A stretch of 7,759 nt of DNA from Parcubacteria group bacterium (GCA_002687175.1 NYZP01000029.1:1-7759); one strand, 5' to 3'. Shown: positions 1-6,375, numbered from the stretch's first letter. Numbers and translations: made by a program. The notes: generated from the letters alone by a model not told the origin.

Positions 1-486
1 ATGTATTTTCAATCTGATTACGCAACAATTCCCAATGTGGGTGTCTTGAATTCTGATTTTACTGCTTTAACTTTGTCTTTTTGGATGAAGGCTAAGGCTA
101 CCACTAGTGGTGATGCCGGTTTGTTTGGAAAAGGAACATCGCGCTACGGAACAACTTATCATACAGATGGACAGGTCTGGTTCTATATTGGTGGTGGGGG
201 TGACAATCTAAAGACGCCTGTATCTAAAAATAAATGGCATCATATAGCTGCGGCTTTTGATGGATCGACTTTGTATCTTTATGTTGACGGCACTTTGGCA
301 ACCAGTGGTCCCAGTAGTGCTAGTTCGACCGGTACTGGTGGAACATTTTATGTAGCACGAGCCACTTCTTTTTTCGATGGTTGGATTGATAATGGTGCGG
401 TTTATGATAGATCTCTTACCTCGGCAGAAATTGAGCAACTTTACGTGGATGGGCTGAAAAGCCATGGAAATATAGTTGTTAAATAG
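1..486 (+). CDS. LamG/concanavalin A-like domain protein, C-terminal part (5' truncated), probable LamG prepilin
   Basis: The frame is open from base 1. The ATG there is probably an internal methionine, because the text (MYFQSDYATIPN) matches the usual entry into a Laminin_G_3 fold, normally preceded by a tryptophan strand and a G-x-ALYFDG-like motif. Visible LamG hallmarks are LTLSFWMKA (about residues 23-31), NKWHHIAAAFDGSTLYLYVDG (about 77-97) and the closing strand FFDGWIDNGAVYDRSLTSAEIEQLY (about 124-148). Such domains bind carbohydrate or protein ligands at the cell surface. The last 35 residues resemble the C-terminus of the pilin at 7069-7482 (YDxSLxxxEhxQLYxxGLxxH), so the missing N-terminus is probably a prepilin signal. 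The stop is TAG, then one base, then the ATG of the epimerase-like gene. The LamG assignment is firm; the pilin origin is inferred. Confidence 0.8.
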   Translation: MYFQSDYATIPNVGVLNSDFTALTLSFWMKAKATTSGDAGLFGKGTSRYGTTYHTDGQVWFYIGGGGDNLKTPVSKNKWHHIAAAFDGSTLYLYVDGTLATSGPSSASSTGTGGTFYVARATSFFDGWIDNGAVYDRSLTSAEIEQLYVDGLKSHGNIVVK

Positions 487-487
487 T

Positions 488-994
488 ATGGTGAAAATTA
501 TTCCTGCTGTTTTAGCTTATAACAAAGAAGAATTCGATTTTAAGATCGAATCTTTAAAAGGTTTGGTTGATTGGGTTCAGGTTGATGCTTATCCTGGCCT
601 TTATTGGGATTTAGATATTCCTTTTAAAGTTGAAGCCCATGTAATGCTTCGGGATCCAGATTTGTCGCAATTTCAAAAAGCTGATAGAATAGTAGTGCAT
701 CAAGGTGATGTTAGTTGGTCAGGTAAAGATTATGTTTTAGTTTTATCTGTTGAGGCAGGTAAAGCCGGGCAGGAATTTAAAGAAGATAGTTTAGACATTG
801 TTAAAAAGTTAAGGAGTGAACATCCCCATATAGATATTGCGGTAGATGGTGGAGTCAATTTAGAGAATTGCGAGAGAATAGTGGAGGCAGGTGCTAATAT
901 TTTGATTGTTGGAAGTTACTTGTTTAATAGTAAGAATATTAAAGAATCATTACATGAATTACAAAATTGCGGTTTCCGGGGCAGCAGCGGGTGA
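488..994 (+). CDS. Short ribulose-phosphate 3-epimerase-like TIM-barrel protein
   Basis: A 168-aa protein resembling ribulose-phosphate 3-epimerase, which interconverts ribulose-5-P and xylulose-5-P in the cytosol; usual family length is about 215-230 aa. Aligned landmarks: IIPAVLA (residues 4-10; family P-S-I-L), WVQVDAYPG (29-37; family H-V-D-x-M-D-G), EAHVML (49-54), LSVEAGKAGQEF (86-97; family NPGFGGQxF), AVDGGVN (118-124) and GANILIVGS (135-143). Three of the four expected metal/catalytic residues remain (D33, H51, D120), but the first histidine is Q31 and the substrate-contact serine is A7. The middle of the barrel is about 50 residues short. ATG 488 is preferred over the TTG at 476, which would overlap the previous gene and adds nothing conserved. 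The 3' end overlaps the next gene by 41 bases. The family call is likely; the exact substrate or activity is uncertain. Confidence 0.75.
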   Translation: MVKIIPAVLAYNKEEFDFKIESLKGLVDWVQVDAYPGLYWDLDIPFKVEAHVMLRDPDLSQFQKADRIVVHQGDVSWSGKDYVLVLSVEAGKAGQEFKEDSLDIVKKLRSEHPHIDIAVDGGVNLENCERIVEAGANILIVGSYLFNSKNIKESLHELQNCGFRGSSG

Positions 995-1508
995 ATGCGT
1001 TAAGGGATCAAAAGAAAAAGCCGAGGAAGTTGGACGCTCGGTTGCTGAGCATGGTTTTGTTTTAACAACTGGGGCTACCTCCGGTGTCCCTTACTATGCT
1101 GCTAAAGGAGCTAAGAAAGCAGGTGGTACAGTGATTGGTTTTTCTCCGGCAGTTTCTAAAATCGCCCATCTTAAAACCTATAAACTGCCTTTGGATTACC
1201 ATGATTTGATTGTCTACACCGGGTTTGATTACGCTGGTAGGAATTTAATTTTGACTAGATCAGCCGATGCTGTGATTGTTGTTTGTGGTCGGATTGGAAC
1301 ATTGAATGAATTTACCGTTGCTTTCGAGGATAATCGTGTTATTGGAATCCTGGAGGGCAGTGGTGGGATTGCTGATCATGTTAGGTCGATTCTTGATATA
1401 GCCAAGCGCGGTGAAGGTAGGATTGTTTTTGATAAAGATCCACGCAAATTAGTAGATAAAGTAGCTTCTGAATTAAAAAAGGAGGATGCAAAAATCAAAA
1501 AGTCTTGA
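954..1508 (+). CDS. SLOG-superfamily protein (TIGR00725 / LOG-like, putative nucleotide-binding)
   Basis: A 184-aa Rossmann-like protein of the SLOG/'possible lysine decarboxylase' superfamily, closest in pattern to TIGR00725. Visible motifs: IAVSGAAAGE at the N-terminus (residues 5-14), VLTTGATSGVPYYAAKGAKKAGG (36-58), a central YTGFDYAGRNLILTRSADAVI (88-108) and CGRIGTLNEF (111-120), equivalent to the PGGxGTxxE nucleotide-phosphate-binding motif of LOG proteins with PG replaced by CG. LOG relatives release free bases from nucleoside monophosphates; other SLOG members sense nucleotides. Which applies here cannot be told. Start ATG 954 is chosen because SGAAAGE follows at once; an upstream TTG at 906 adds only residues overprinted on the epimerase gene. 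It overlaps the epimerase gene by 41 bases and the transketolase gene by 23, so it is probably translationally coupled to both. Confidence 0.8.
   Translation: MNYKIAVSGAAAGECVKGSKEKAEEVGRSVAEHGFVLTTGATSGVPYYAAKGAKKAGGTVIGFSPAVSKIAHLKTYKLPLDYHDLIVYTGFDYAGRNLILTRSADAVIVVCGRIGTLNEFTVAFEDNRVIGILEGSGGIADHVRSILDIAKRGEGRIVFDKDPRKLVDKVASELKKEDAKIKKS
1481..1485 (+). promoter_or_regulatory. GGAGG Shine-Dalgarno-like motif abutting a start codon
   Basis: A perfect GGAGG directly touches the ATG at 1486 with no spacer, inside the end of the preceding coding sequence. Usual spacing is about 5-9 bases, so normal pairing would misplace the start codon. An in-frame TAA at 1474-1476 rules out an upstream start, and no start codon lies just downstream. 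The transketolase start may depend on coupling with the upstream gene. Confidence 0.4.
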
Positions 1509-2331
1509 GGTTGTAGCTAACGAAATCAGAGAAGACTTGGTTGAGATGTTGCTAGCGGCCAAGTCTGGACACAGTGCTGGGCCTTTGGGTATGGCTGATG
1601 TTTTTACCGCCCTTTACTTTAGTGTTTTAAATCACAATCCCAAGAAACCAGACTGGGAAGATCGTGATAGAGTTGTTTTATCTAATGGTCATATCTGTCC
1701 TGTTTTGTATGCTACCCTGGCTCATGCTGGTTATTTTCCTAAGTCGGAGCTAAAGACTTTACGTAAATTGGGCAGTCGTTTACAAGGTCATCCTCACAGG
1801 GAAGTTTTGCCCGGGGTTGAGACCTCTTCCGGTCCTTTGGGTTCTGGGTTATCGCAAGCTGTTGGTATGGCCCTGGGATTACGAATGGATCACAAGGATC
1901 CTTGGATTTATTGTTTAATGAGTGATGGTGAACAAGATGCCGGTCAGACTTGGGAAGCTGTAATGTTGGCTGGTAAGTTAAAACTCCATAATTTAACAGC
2001 TGTGATGGATAGGAATAATATTCAGATTGATGGTTTTACAGAAGCGGTTATGCCTTTGGAGCCTTTGAGAGAAAAGTATGAGGCTTTTAATTGGCAAGTG
2101 ATTGAAGTTGATGGTCATGACATTTCTGAAATTATTGAAGCTTGTGATAAAGCTAAAGCGATTTATTCAAAACCGGTAATGATTATTGCTCATACTATTC
2201 CGGGGAAAGGAGTTTCGTTTATGGAAAGGAAGCCTGAGTGGCATGGAAAGCCTCCTAAAAAGTCTGAAGCTGATAAAGCTTTGAAAGAATTAAGAACTTT
2301 GGGTGGAAAGATAAAGTCAGAACATGAATAA
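1486..2331 (+). CDS. Transketolase, N-terminal (ThDP pyrophosphate-binding) subunit
   Basis: A 281-aa subunit carrying the PP domain of a split transketolase, which moves two-carbon ketol units between sugar phosphates in the non-oxidative pentose phosphate pathway. Conserved marks: SGHSAGPLGMAD (residues 27-38, with the catalytic-region H29), LSNGH (65-69), LQGHP (99-103), SGPLGSGLSQAVGMALG (115-131), the ThDP/Mg motif MSDGEQDAGQTWEA (145-158) ending in DRNNIQIDG (175-183), and HTIPGKGVSFME plus WHGKPP (236-257). The usual GDG of the cofactor motif is SDG here; the metal-binding aspartate (D147) and asparagine remain. One-chain transketolases are about 650 aa; the other half is the next gene, overlapping by 8 bases (ATGAATAA). 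Family identity is near certain. Cytosolic, no signal peptide. Confidence 0.95.
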   Translation: MQKSKSLEVVANEIREDLVEMLLAAKSGHSAGPLGMADVFTALYFSVLNHNPKKPDWEDRDRVVLSNGHICPVLYATLAHAGYFPKSELKTLRKLGSRLQGHPHREVLPGVETSSGPLGSGLSQAVGMALGLRMDHKDPWIYCLMSDGEQDAGQTWEAVMLAGKLKLHNLTAVMDRNNIQIDGFTEAVMPLEPLREKYEAFNWQVIEVDGHDISEIIEACDKAKAIYSKPVMIIAHTIPGKGVSFMERKPEWHGKPPKKSEADKALKELRTLGGKIKSEHE

Positions 2332-3283
2332 GATAAACAACACTTTAATTAAAGATTTAGAGAAAGCTACCTTGAAGAATATTCGAGATGGTTTTGGTGA
2401 GGGTTTGGTTTTGGCGGGGGAAAAGAATAAAAAAGTTGTTGCTCTGTGCGCTGATCTAACTGATTCTACCCGGATGTCTTTTTTTAGAGATGAATTCAAA
2501 GAGAGATTTGTAGAGATAGGTGTTGCTGAACAGAACTTAGCTTCGGTTGCGTCTGGTTTGGCAGCTGTTGGTAAAATTCCTTTTATTGCCTCTTACGCAA
2601 TGTTTTCACCTGGTAGGAATTGGGAACAGATTAGAACAACAATCGCTTACAATAATCAAAATGTTAAAATTGCTGGAGCTCATGCCGGTATCTCGGTTGG
2701 ACCTGATGGGGCAACTCATCAAGCTTTGGAAGACATCGCTATTATGAGGGCGATACCAAATATGGTGGTTTTGTCTCCCTGTGACTACAACGAAGCGAAG
2801 AAGATGACATTGGCAGTTGCTAGGCACAAAGGTCCGGTTTATTTCCGTTTTCCCAGGGAAGCTACACCTGTTTTTACAACCGTTAGGACTCCTTTTAAAA
2901 TTGGTCGGGCTGAAGTATTTAGAGAAGGTTCGGGTGTAACGATTGTTGCTTCTGGTTCTCTGGTTTACGAGGCATTGTTAGCGGCTGAGGTTACCGATGC
3001 AGAAGTCATTAATTGTCATACTATTAAACCACTAGATAAAGAAACTATTTTGAAATCGGTTAAAAAGACTGGTCGGGTTGTGACGGTTGAAGAGCACCAG
3101 GTTAATGGTGGCTTGGGTAGTGCTGTTGCTGAACTGTTGGTTGAGAATAATCCTGTTCCAATGCGTAGGGTTGGGGTTCGTGATAGCTTTGGGGAGACAG
3201 GGGAACCCGAGGAGTTGCTAGAAAAATTTGGATTAAAAGCTAAGAATATTATTGAGGCGATAGAGGAATTAAATATTAATTGA
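2324..3283 (+). CDS. Transketolase, C-terminal (pyrimidine-binding and C) subunit
   Basis: A 319-aa partner of the preceding subunit, containing the pyrimidine-binding domain and the transketolase C-terminal domain. Key marks: the catalytic glutamate in EIGVAEQNLASVASGLA (residues 64-80, E69), SYAMFSPGRNWEQIR (90-104, aromatic cofactor pocket), the substrate histidines in GAHAGISVGPDGATHQALED (118-137, H120 and H132), FRFPRE (174-179), and the C-terminal domain with VASGSLVYEALLA (208-220) and VEEHQVNGGLGSAVAE (255-270). Both active-site halves are intact, so the two chains should form one functional enzyme. The start overlaps the N-subunit stop by 8 bases, the usual arrangement for equimolar coupled synthesis. 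The stop is TGA, two bases before a pilin ATG. Closely related split ThDP enzymes (DXS-like) are less likely given the transketolase N-subunit. Confidence 0.95.
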   Translation: MNKINNTLIKDLEKATLKNIRDGFGEGLVLAGEKNKKVVALCADLTDSTRMSFFRDEFKERFVEIGVAEQNLASVASGLAAVGKIPFIASYAMFSPGRNWEQIRTTIAYNNQNVKIAGAHAGISVGPDGATHQALEDIAIMRAIPNMVVLSPCDYNEAKKMTLAVARHKGPVYFRFPREATPVFTTVRTPFKIGRAEVFREGSGVTIVASGSLVYEALLAAEVTDAEVINCHTIKPLDKETILKSVKKTGRVVTVEEHQVNGGLGSAVAELLVENNPVPMRRVGVRDSFGETGEPEELLEKFGLKAKNIIEAIEELNIN

Positions 3284-3285
3284 TT

Positions 3286-3813
3286 ATGAAGAAAGCCTTT
3301 ACCCTAATTGAATTATTAGTAGTAATAGCAATCATAGGATTGTTAGCTAGTATTGTCTTGGTGAGTGTTGGTGGGCAGAGAGAGAAAGCTAAAATTGCTA
3401 AGGCCCAAGGTGATCTTGAAGCAATTACCAAAGCTCTGAGAATATATCATGTGGATACTGGTAGTGCACCTCCTCATGACCATAAATGGGATAGTACTTG
3501 CGAGAATTCTTTTATGTCTACTGGTAGTTTTGCTCCTAAACCCGCTGGTTGGTCTGGGCCGTATCTAGGATCCTGGCCGAAGAATCCTTGGGGTGGCGAT
3601 TATCACTGGGAGCGTTGGAGTGGGACAGATTACTCCATAAGTGTAAAGAATGTTCCCCAAGCGTCTGCCCAGGCAATTGACGATGTGATTGATGACGGAA
3701 ATTTGAGTTCTGGCTCGGTGACTTGGACGATTGGTGGCGATAATCGCATGGAATACAGTCGGGGCGAGTTTGACTTCCCGACTAGTGATACACACGCCAC
3801 GACATGTTCTTGA
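3286..3813 (+). CDS. Type IV prepilin-like / GspG-like pseudopilin 1
   Basis: A 175-aa protein with a class III (prepilin peptidase) signal: MKKA then FTLIELLVVIAIIGLLASIV (residues 5-24), with E9 being the conserved Glu+5 of the mature protein. The residue before the cleavage site is Ala instead of the usual Gly, which is tolerated in some pilins. A helical stalk follows (QREKAKIAKAQGDLEAITKAL), then a head with WSGPYLGSWPKNPWGGDYHWE (89-109), similar to the GspG pseudopilin pattern PYL-x-LPxDPWGxxYxY. Only two cysteines (72 and 174) could form a head disulfide. It would sit in the inner membrane until assembled into a type IV or type II-like filament. ATG 3286 lies two bases after the transketolase TGA; the TTG at 3280 is less likely. 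It ends the first operon: a terminator and a new promoter follow. Confidence 0.9.
   Translation: MKKAFTLIELLVVIAIIGLLASIVLVSVGGQREKAKIAKAQGDLEAITKALRIYHVDTGSAPPHDHKWDSTCENSFMSTGSFAPKPAGWSGPYLGSWPKNPWGGDYHWERWSGTDYSISVKNVPQASAQAIDDVIDDGNLSSGSVTWTIGGDNRMEYSRGEFDFPTSDTHATTCS
3292..3377 (+). repeat. Pilin N-terminal DNA module, copy 1
   Basis: This 86-base stretch encodes the prepilin cleavage region and hydrophobic helix. It matches copy 2 (4734-4819) at 78 of 86 positions by hand count, and all eight differences are synonymous. A core run (ATTGAATTATTAGTAGTAAT and beyond, to AGCAAT) is identical in both. Outside this module the three pilins have little in common. Confidence 0.85.
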
Positions 3814-3829
3814 TTTCAATGGATATGAT

Positions 3830-3862
3830 GGGTTCTAGTTGTCTTCAATAGGCTCCCTTTTT
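3830..3862 (+). terminator. Candidate intrinsic terminator (imperfect hairpin plus T-run)
   Basis: The 12-base arms 3830-3841 (GGGTTCTAGTTG) and 3846-3857 (CAATAGGCTCCC) flank a TCTT loop. By hand, nine of twelve positions pair (two as G-U), with GGG/CCC at the base, and TTTTT follows at 3858-3862. It lies 17 bases after the pilin 1 stop, in the only gap of the window. The mismatches make it moderate evidence, but the position fits the end of the first transcript. Confidence 0.5.
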
Positions 3863-3889
3863 GTAAAAACAGTAGTCTCGTGTTATATA
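3861..3889 (+). promoter_or_regulatory. Candidate sigma70-type promoter with extended -10 for the pfkB-like block
   Basis: A -35-like TTGTAA (3861-3866) is followed after 17 bases by TATATA (3884-3889), preceded by TG at 3881-3882, which makes an extended -10 (TGnTATATA). Transcription would begin about 7 bases downstream, near 3896, while the kinase ATG is at 3898. The mRNA would then be leaderless or nearly so, which agrees with the absence of any Shine-Dalgarno there. Confidence 0.55.
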
Positions 3890-3897
3890 TAAACAAT

Positions 3898-4749
3898 ATG
3901 TTTGATATTATTACAGTAGGTAGTGCGACTCGAGACATTTTTGTTGATACTGGTGATAAACTTTTTAAGGAAAAGATTCCTTTTGGGGATAAAGTTTTAA
4001 TTGATAAGTTCTATATTGATACGGGGGGTGGGGCTACTAACACAGCAGTGGCCTTTTCTCGTTTAGGTTTAAAGACTGGATGTTTGTCCAAAGTTGGAAG
4101 TGGGAGCGAAGAGATTTTTGAGGTTTTGAATAAGGAAGGTGTTGATACTGATTTGATCGTTAAAGACTTAGAGGTGTCGACTGATCATTCCATTATTCTT
4201 GATGCAACCGGCAAGGATCGGACGATCCTAGTTTACAAAGATGCGTCTTGGAAGTTTTCTTGGGATGAGGCTCCCAAAGATTTAAAAACTAAATGGTTCT
4301 ATTTGGCTTCTATGCCAGTGGAATTTTTAGAGAATTTTATTGGGTTAGGAGCTAAGATTGCTTTGAATACTAGTCAATATTTAGCTGAGAAACGTCCTAC
4401 TAAATTGTTAGATGCTACTGATATATTAGTTTTAAATAAAGAAGAAGCAGAATTGTTAGGGAGTGATATCAAAAGGGTAAAAACGGTTGTTGTTACCGAT
4501 AAAGATAATCCTGTTAGGGCTGTTAGTGAAGGCAAGGAGTACACTATAGAACCGAATAAAGATATTAAGGCGGTTGAAAGGACTGGAGCAGGGGACGCTT
4601 TTGCTTCTGGGTTTGTTGCTGGTATAATTAAAACCGGAGATATAGAGAAATCATTAAAATTAGCTCGAGCTAATTCAGAATCAGTGATTGGGCATTACGG
4701 TGCTAAGAATAACTTATTAAAATGGGAAGAAGTAAAGCCTTTACTTTAA
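3898..4749 (+). CDS. PfkB/ribokinase-family carbohydrate kinase
   Basis: A 283-aa cytosolic kinase that transfers phosphate from a nucleotide to a sugar or nucleoside hydroxyl. Domain marks in order: DIITVGSATRDIFVD at the N-terminus (residues 3-17), the substrate-side DTGGGATNTAVAFSRLG (41-57), ILVLNKEEAELLG (176-188, the N-x-x-E phosphate/Mg motif, N180/E183), and the family signature ERTGAGDAFASGFVAG (227-242) with anion hole G230-G232 and catalytic base D233. It is slightly shorter than E. coli ribokinase (309 aa). The natural substrate is not readable; neighbours suggest ribose or another sugar (phosphate). ATG 3898 is chosen over the GTG at 3880, which falls within the predicted -10 region. 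It is the first gene of the second transcript and overlaps pilin 2 by 28 bases, so its last residues (KPLL) are encoded by the pilin's conserved DNA module. Confidence 0.9.
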   Translation: MFDIITVGSATRDIFVDTGDKLFKEKIPFGDKVLIDKFYIDTGGGATNTAVAFSRLGLKTGCLSKVGSGSEEIFEVLNKEGVDTDLIVKDLEVSTDHSIILDATGKDRTILVYKDASWKFSWDEAPKDLKTKWFYLASMPVEFLENFIGLGAKIALNTSQYLAEKRPTKLLDATDILVLNKEEAELLGSDIKRVKTVVVTDKDNPVRAVSEGKEYTIEPNKDIKAVERTGAGDAFASGFVAGIIKTGDIEKSLKLARANSESVIGHYGAKNNLLKWEEVKPLL

Positions 4750-5231
4750 TTGAATTATTAGTAGTAATAGCAATTATAGGATTGTTAGCTTCTATTGTTT
4801 TAGTTAGTGTTGGTGGGCAAAGTGCTAAAGCCCGAGACGCAAAAAGGATAGCTGATTTGAATGCTCTTCGAAAGGCGGTTGAATTTTATCAAGCTGAGAA
4901 TGGGACCTATCCTTTGCCGTGCCGGGGATCATTTGTTTGGTCTGGTCATTCTCCTCTCCTCGGGGGTTGTACTACAAATTACATTGTTGGTTTGGGGGAT
5001 TATATTACTACATTGCCCATTGATCCTAAGTGGCCTAGTCAAGATGAATTGGGTTATATTTACCTTTCTAATGGGACTGATTACATGGTTGCGGTTCATA
5101 AATCAATGGAGACTATTTGTGGAGGTGACCCATCTGATCCGTGTAACCCTCCAGAGATTCGGGCACTTGATAGACCCTCTCATACTCAATTAACTATTAT
5201 GATGTCTAGTCCAGGAGGGACAAATTGGTAA
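4722..5231 (+). CDS. Type IV prepilin-like / pseudopilin 2, four-cysteine head
   Basis: A 169-aa protein with a short basic leader MGRSKA, then the prepilin sequence FTLIELLVVIAIIGLLASIV (residues 7-26; E11 is the Glu+5 equivalent, Ala precedes the cleavage point). The stalk is AKARDAKRIADLNALRKAVEFYQAENGTYP (35-64), a very typical pseudopilin pattern. The head includes LPIDPKWPSQDELGYIYLSNGTDYMVAV (98-125), like the LPxDP...YxY...Y loop of GspG-type pseudopilins. Cysteines at 67, 83, 133 and 141 suggest two disulfides. Located in the inner membrane before filament assembly. The ATG at 4722 lies inside the kinase gene; no other start keeps the signal. The stop TAA is followed by one base and the ATG of the 380-aa gene. 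No pilus assembly genes (PilB, C, D) are in the window. Confidence 0.9.
   Translation: MGRSKAFTLIELLVVIAIIGLLASIVLVSVGGQSAKARDAKRIADLNALRKAVEFYQAENGTYPLPCRGSFVWSGHSPLLGGCTTNYIVGLGDYITTLPIDPKWPSQDELGYIYLSNGTDYMVAVHKSMETICGGDPSDPCNPPEIRALDRPSHTQLTIMMSSPGGTNW
4734..4819 (+). repeat. Pilin N-terminal DNA module, copy 2
   Basis: Partner of the module at 3292-3377, offset by exactly 1442 bases and differing by eight synonymous bases. Its first 16 bases are also read in another frame as the end of the kinase gene, so the module forms the kinase C-terminus. Confidence 0.85.
5213..5218 (+). promoter_or_regulatory. AGGAGG Shine-Dalgarno-like motif, unusually distant
   Basis: A full AGGAGG within the pilin 2 coding region lies 14 bases before the ATG at 5233, which is longer than the usual spacing. 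It encodes Pro-Gly-Gly in pilin 2, so it may be chance. No closer ATG, GTG or TTG in frame would use it better. Confidence 0.3.
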
Positions 5232-5232
5232 A

Positions 5233-6375
5233 ATGATAGATTTAAATAAAATTTTAAATACTAAATATGAATTTCCTTCTGAAGTTGTTACTAAGATTGA
5301 GGTGGGGTTAAAAGAAAAGTGGGATACTAAATTAAAAGAGATGGGACTTTCTGATCCCAGTGCAAGCGATCTTTATGAATCTCTTTTAAAGAAATCAGCT
5401 GAGGCCGAAAAGGAGCTTTCTGGTTTTATTGGTGCTAATGATTGTTCTAGTGAGTATAGTTTAACTCAAATGGTTCTTGCGGCTCAAAGGGCTAGGAACC
5501 CTGGCTCTGGGTTTTATCTGAAAGAGGATAAAGCTCGGGATTTGTTGTTAAATCATCCTCCGAAGGATTTGGTTCAAGTTTTGGGCTATAGTTCAACTGA
5601 AGAGATGATTGAGAGTGAGGATTTTTTTGAAATTTACGGTAGTTTAAGATTTGCTGAGAGCTCGGAATGGATGGGAAGTTTCTTGGAAACTTACGATAGG
5701 TTAGAAAAAACTGATTTTGAGGAGAGGCAAATTGCTTTTAGAGTTCTTTCTAAAAAGCGTTGGCATGACTTAGCAGAGAATTTTATTAAAAAGAAGTTCC
5801 ATAATCTTACTCATTTGAAAGAATTGGGGATAATATTTGCTCTTCCCAGGGATGTTGTTAATTGTGAAGGGGTAGTTCTTTCTACCTTTTCTTTGTTGTT
5901 GCATTACATTAACGAAGTTTCCTATAACGGAAAAGTCTTTGAGATGATGAAAGGTGATAACTTTGGCAAGAAGATAATACCTCTGTTGAAAGGAGAAATT
6001 AAAGAAGGGAAAGATGGATGGAGGGTTATTCCACGCTATTTAAATAAAGAAAAAGAGATTGATCCTCGTTATTACGAATCCCATATCCATCCTGAAGCTA
6101 TCTTTTGGGCCCGGGCTGATGAAAGTTTAATGGAGTTGGCCAAGGGATTACCTGGGTCGAGTTTGGATTTCTGGAATGATGTTGACTGGGTGGGAGGAAT
6201 GGTCGGAGATGAGTTGCTAACTTTCAATTCAGTTGATGTTTCGTTATCATTTGCTAACAAGCTTCCGCTAGGCAAGCACTACACTTATCATTTTAAAGAA
6301 GCTCTTTGGAACAAGGTTTTTGCTTTGTCCGAAGGAGATCCAGAAGATTATTTTCTAGACGTATGGAGCAGTTAA
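5233..6375 (+). CDS. Uncharacterised 380-aa protein in a sugar-phosphate operon
   Basis: I do not recognise this family. The protein is soluble-looking, with no signal peptide or membrane helix. Residues 1-65 are charged and predicted helical (EKWDTKLKEMGL, LYESLLKKSAEAEKEL). A mixed middle follows with KDLVQVLGYSSTEEMIESEDFF (111-132) and aromatic-rich SLRFAESSEWMGSFLETYDRL (137-157). Then come a basic RWHDLAENFIKKKFHNLTHLKELGIIFALP (176-205) and a C-terminal part rich in His, Trp and Phe: YYESHIHPEAIFWARADE (280-297), LDFWNDVDWVGGM (311-323) and GKHYTYHFKEALW (347-359). The His-x-His and scattered Glu/Asp could be a metal or ligand site, but this is speculation. It starts one base after the pilin 2 stop and overlaps the aldolase start by 13 bases, so it is probably co-translated with an enzyme of sugar metabolism. 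Codon use resembles the neighbours. Confidence 0.85.
   Translation: MIDLNKILNTKYEFPSEVVTKIEVGLKEKWDTKLKEMGLSDPSASDLYESLLKKSAEAEKELSGFIGANDCSSEYSLTQMVLAAQRARNPGSGFYLKEDKARDLLLNHPPKDLVQVLGYSSTEEMIESEDFFEIYGSLRFAESSEWMGSFLETYDRLEKTDFEERQIAFRVLSKKRWHDLAENFIKKKFHNLTHLKELGIIFALPRDVVNCEGVVLSTFSLLLHYINEVSYNGKVFEMMKGDNFGKKIIPLLKGEIKEGKDGWRVIPRYLNKEKEIDPRYYESHIHPEAIFWARADESLMELAKGLPGSSLDFWNDVDWVGGMVGDELLTFNSVDVSLSFANKLPLGKHYTYHFKEALWNKVFALSEGDPEDYFLDVWSS

Noticed and set aside
208..465. Minus-strand open frame opposite the LamG gene
   Set aside because: It mirrors a well-supported LamG coding region, is low in hydrophobic order and has no recognisable domain.
906..953. TTG start giving a 16-residue longer SLOG protein
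   Set aside because: The extra residues only overprint the epimerase gene; family similarity begins right after ATG 954.
484..994. Recoded TGA (glycine) genetic code
   Set aside because: TGA ends the epimerase-like, SLOG, transketolase C and pilin 1 genes at sensible places next to new starts, so it acts as a stop.
2547..2747. Plus-strand small frame inside transketolase C-subunit
   Set aside because: Out-of-frame shadow of a strongly conserved transketolase segment.
3565..3819. Minus-strand frame opposite pilin 1
   Set aside because: No domain, no promoter or start signals, and it covers a credible pilin head.
4861..5193. 110-residue plus-strand frame inside pilin 2
   Set aside because: A leucine-rich shadow frame; the pilin frame has the typical stalk and the LPxDP loop.
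6072..6275. Minus-strand frame opposite the 380-aa gene
   Set aside because: Short, without recognisable features, in a region with good plus-strand coding character.
6306..6362. Upstream ATG extending the aldolase by 19 residues
   Set aside because: The extension is arginine-rich out-of-frame text of the previous gene; the conserved AYDQG motif follows ATG 6363 at the normal distance.
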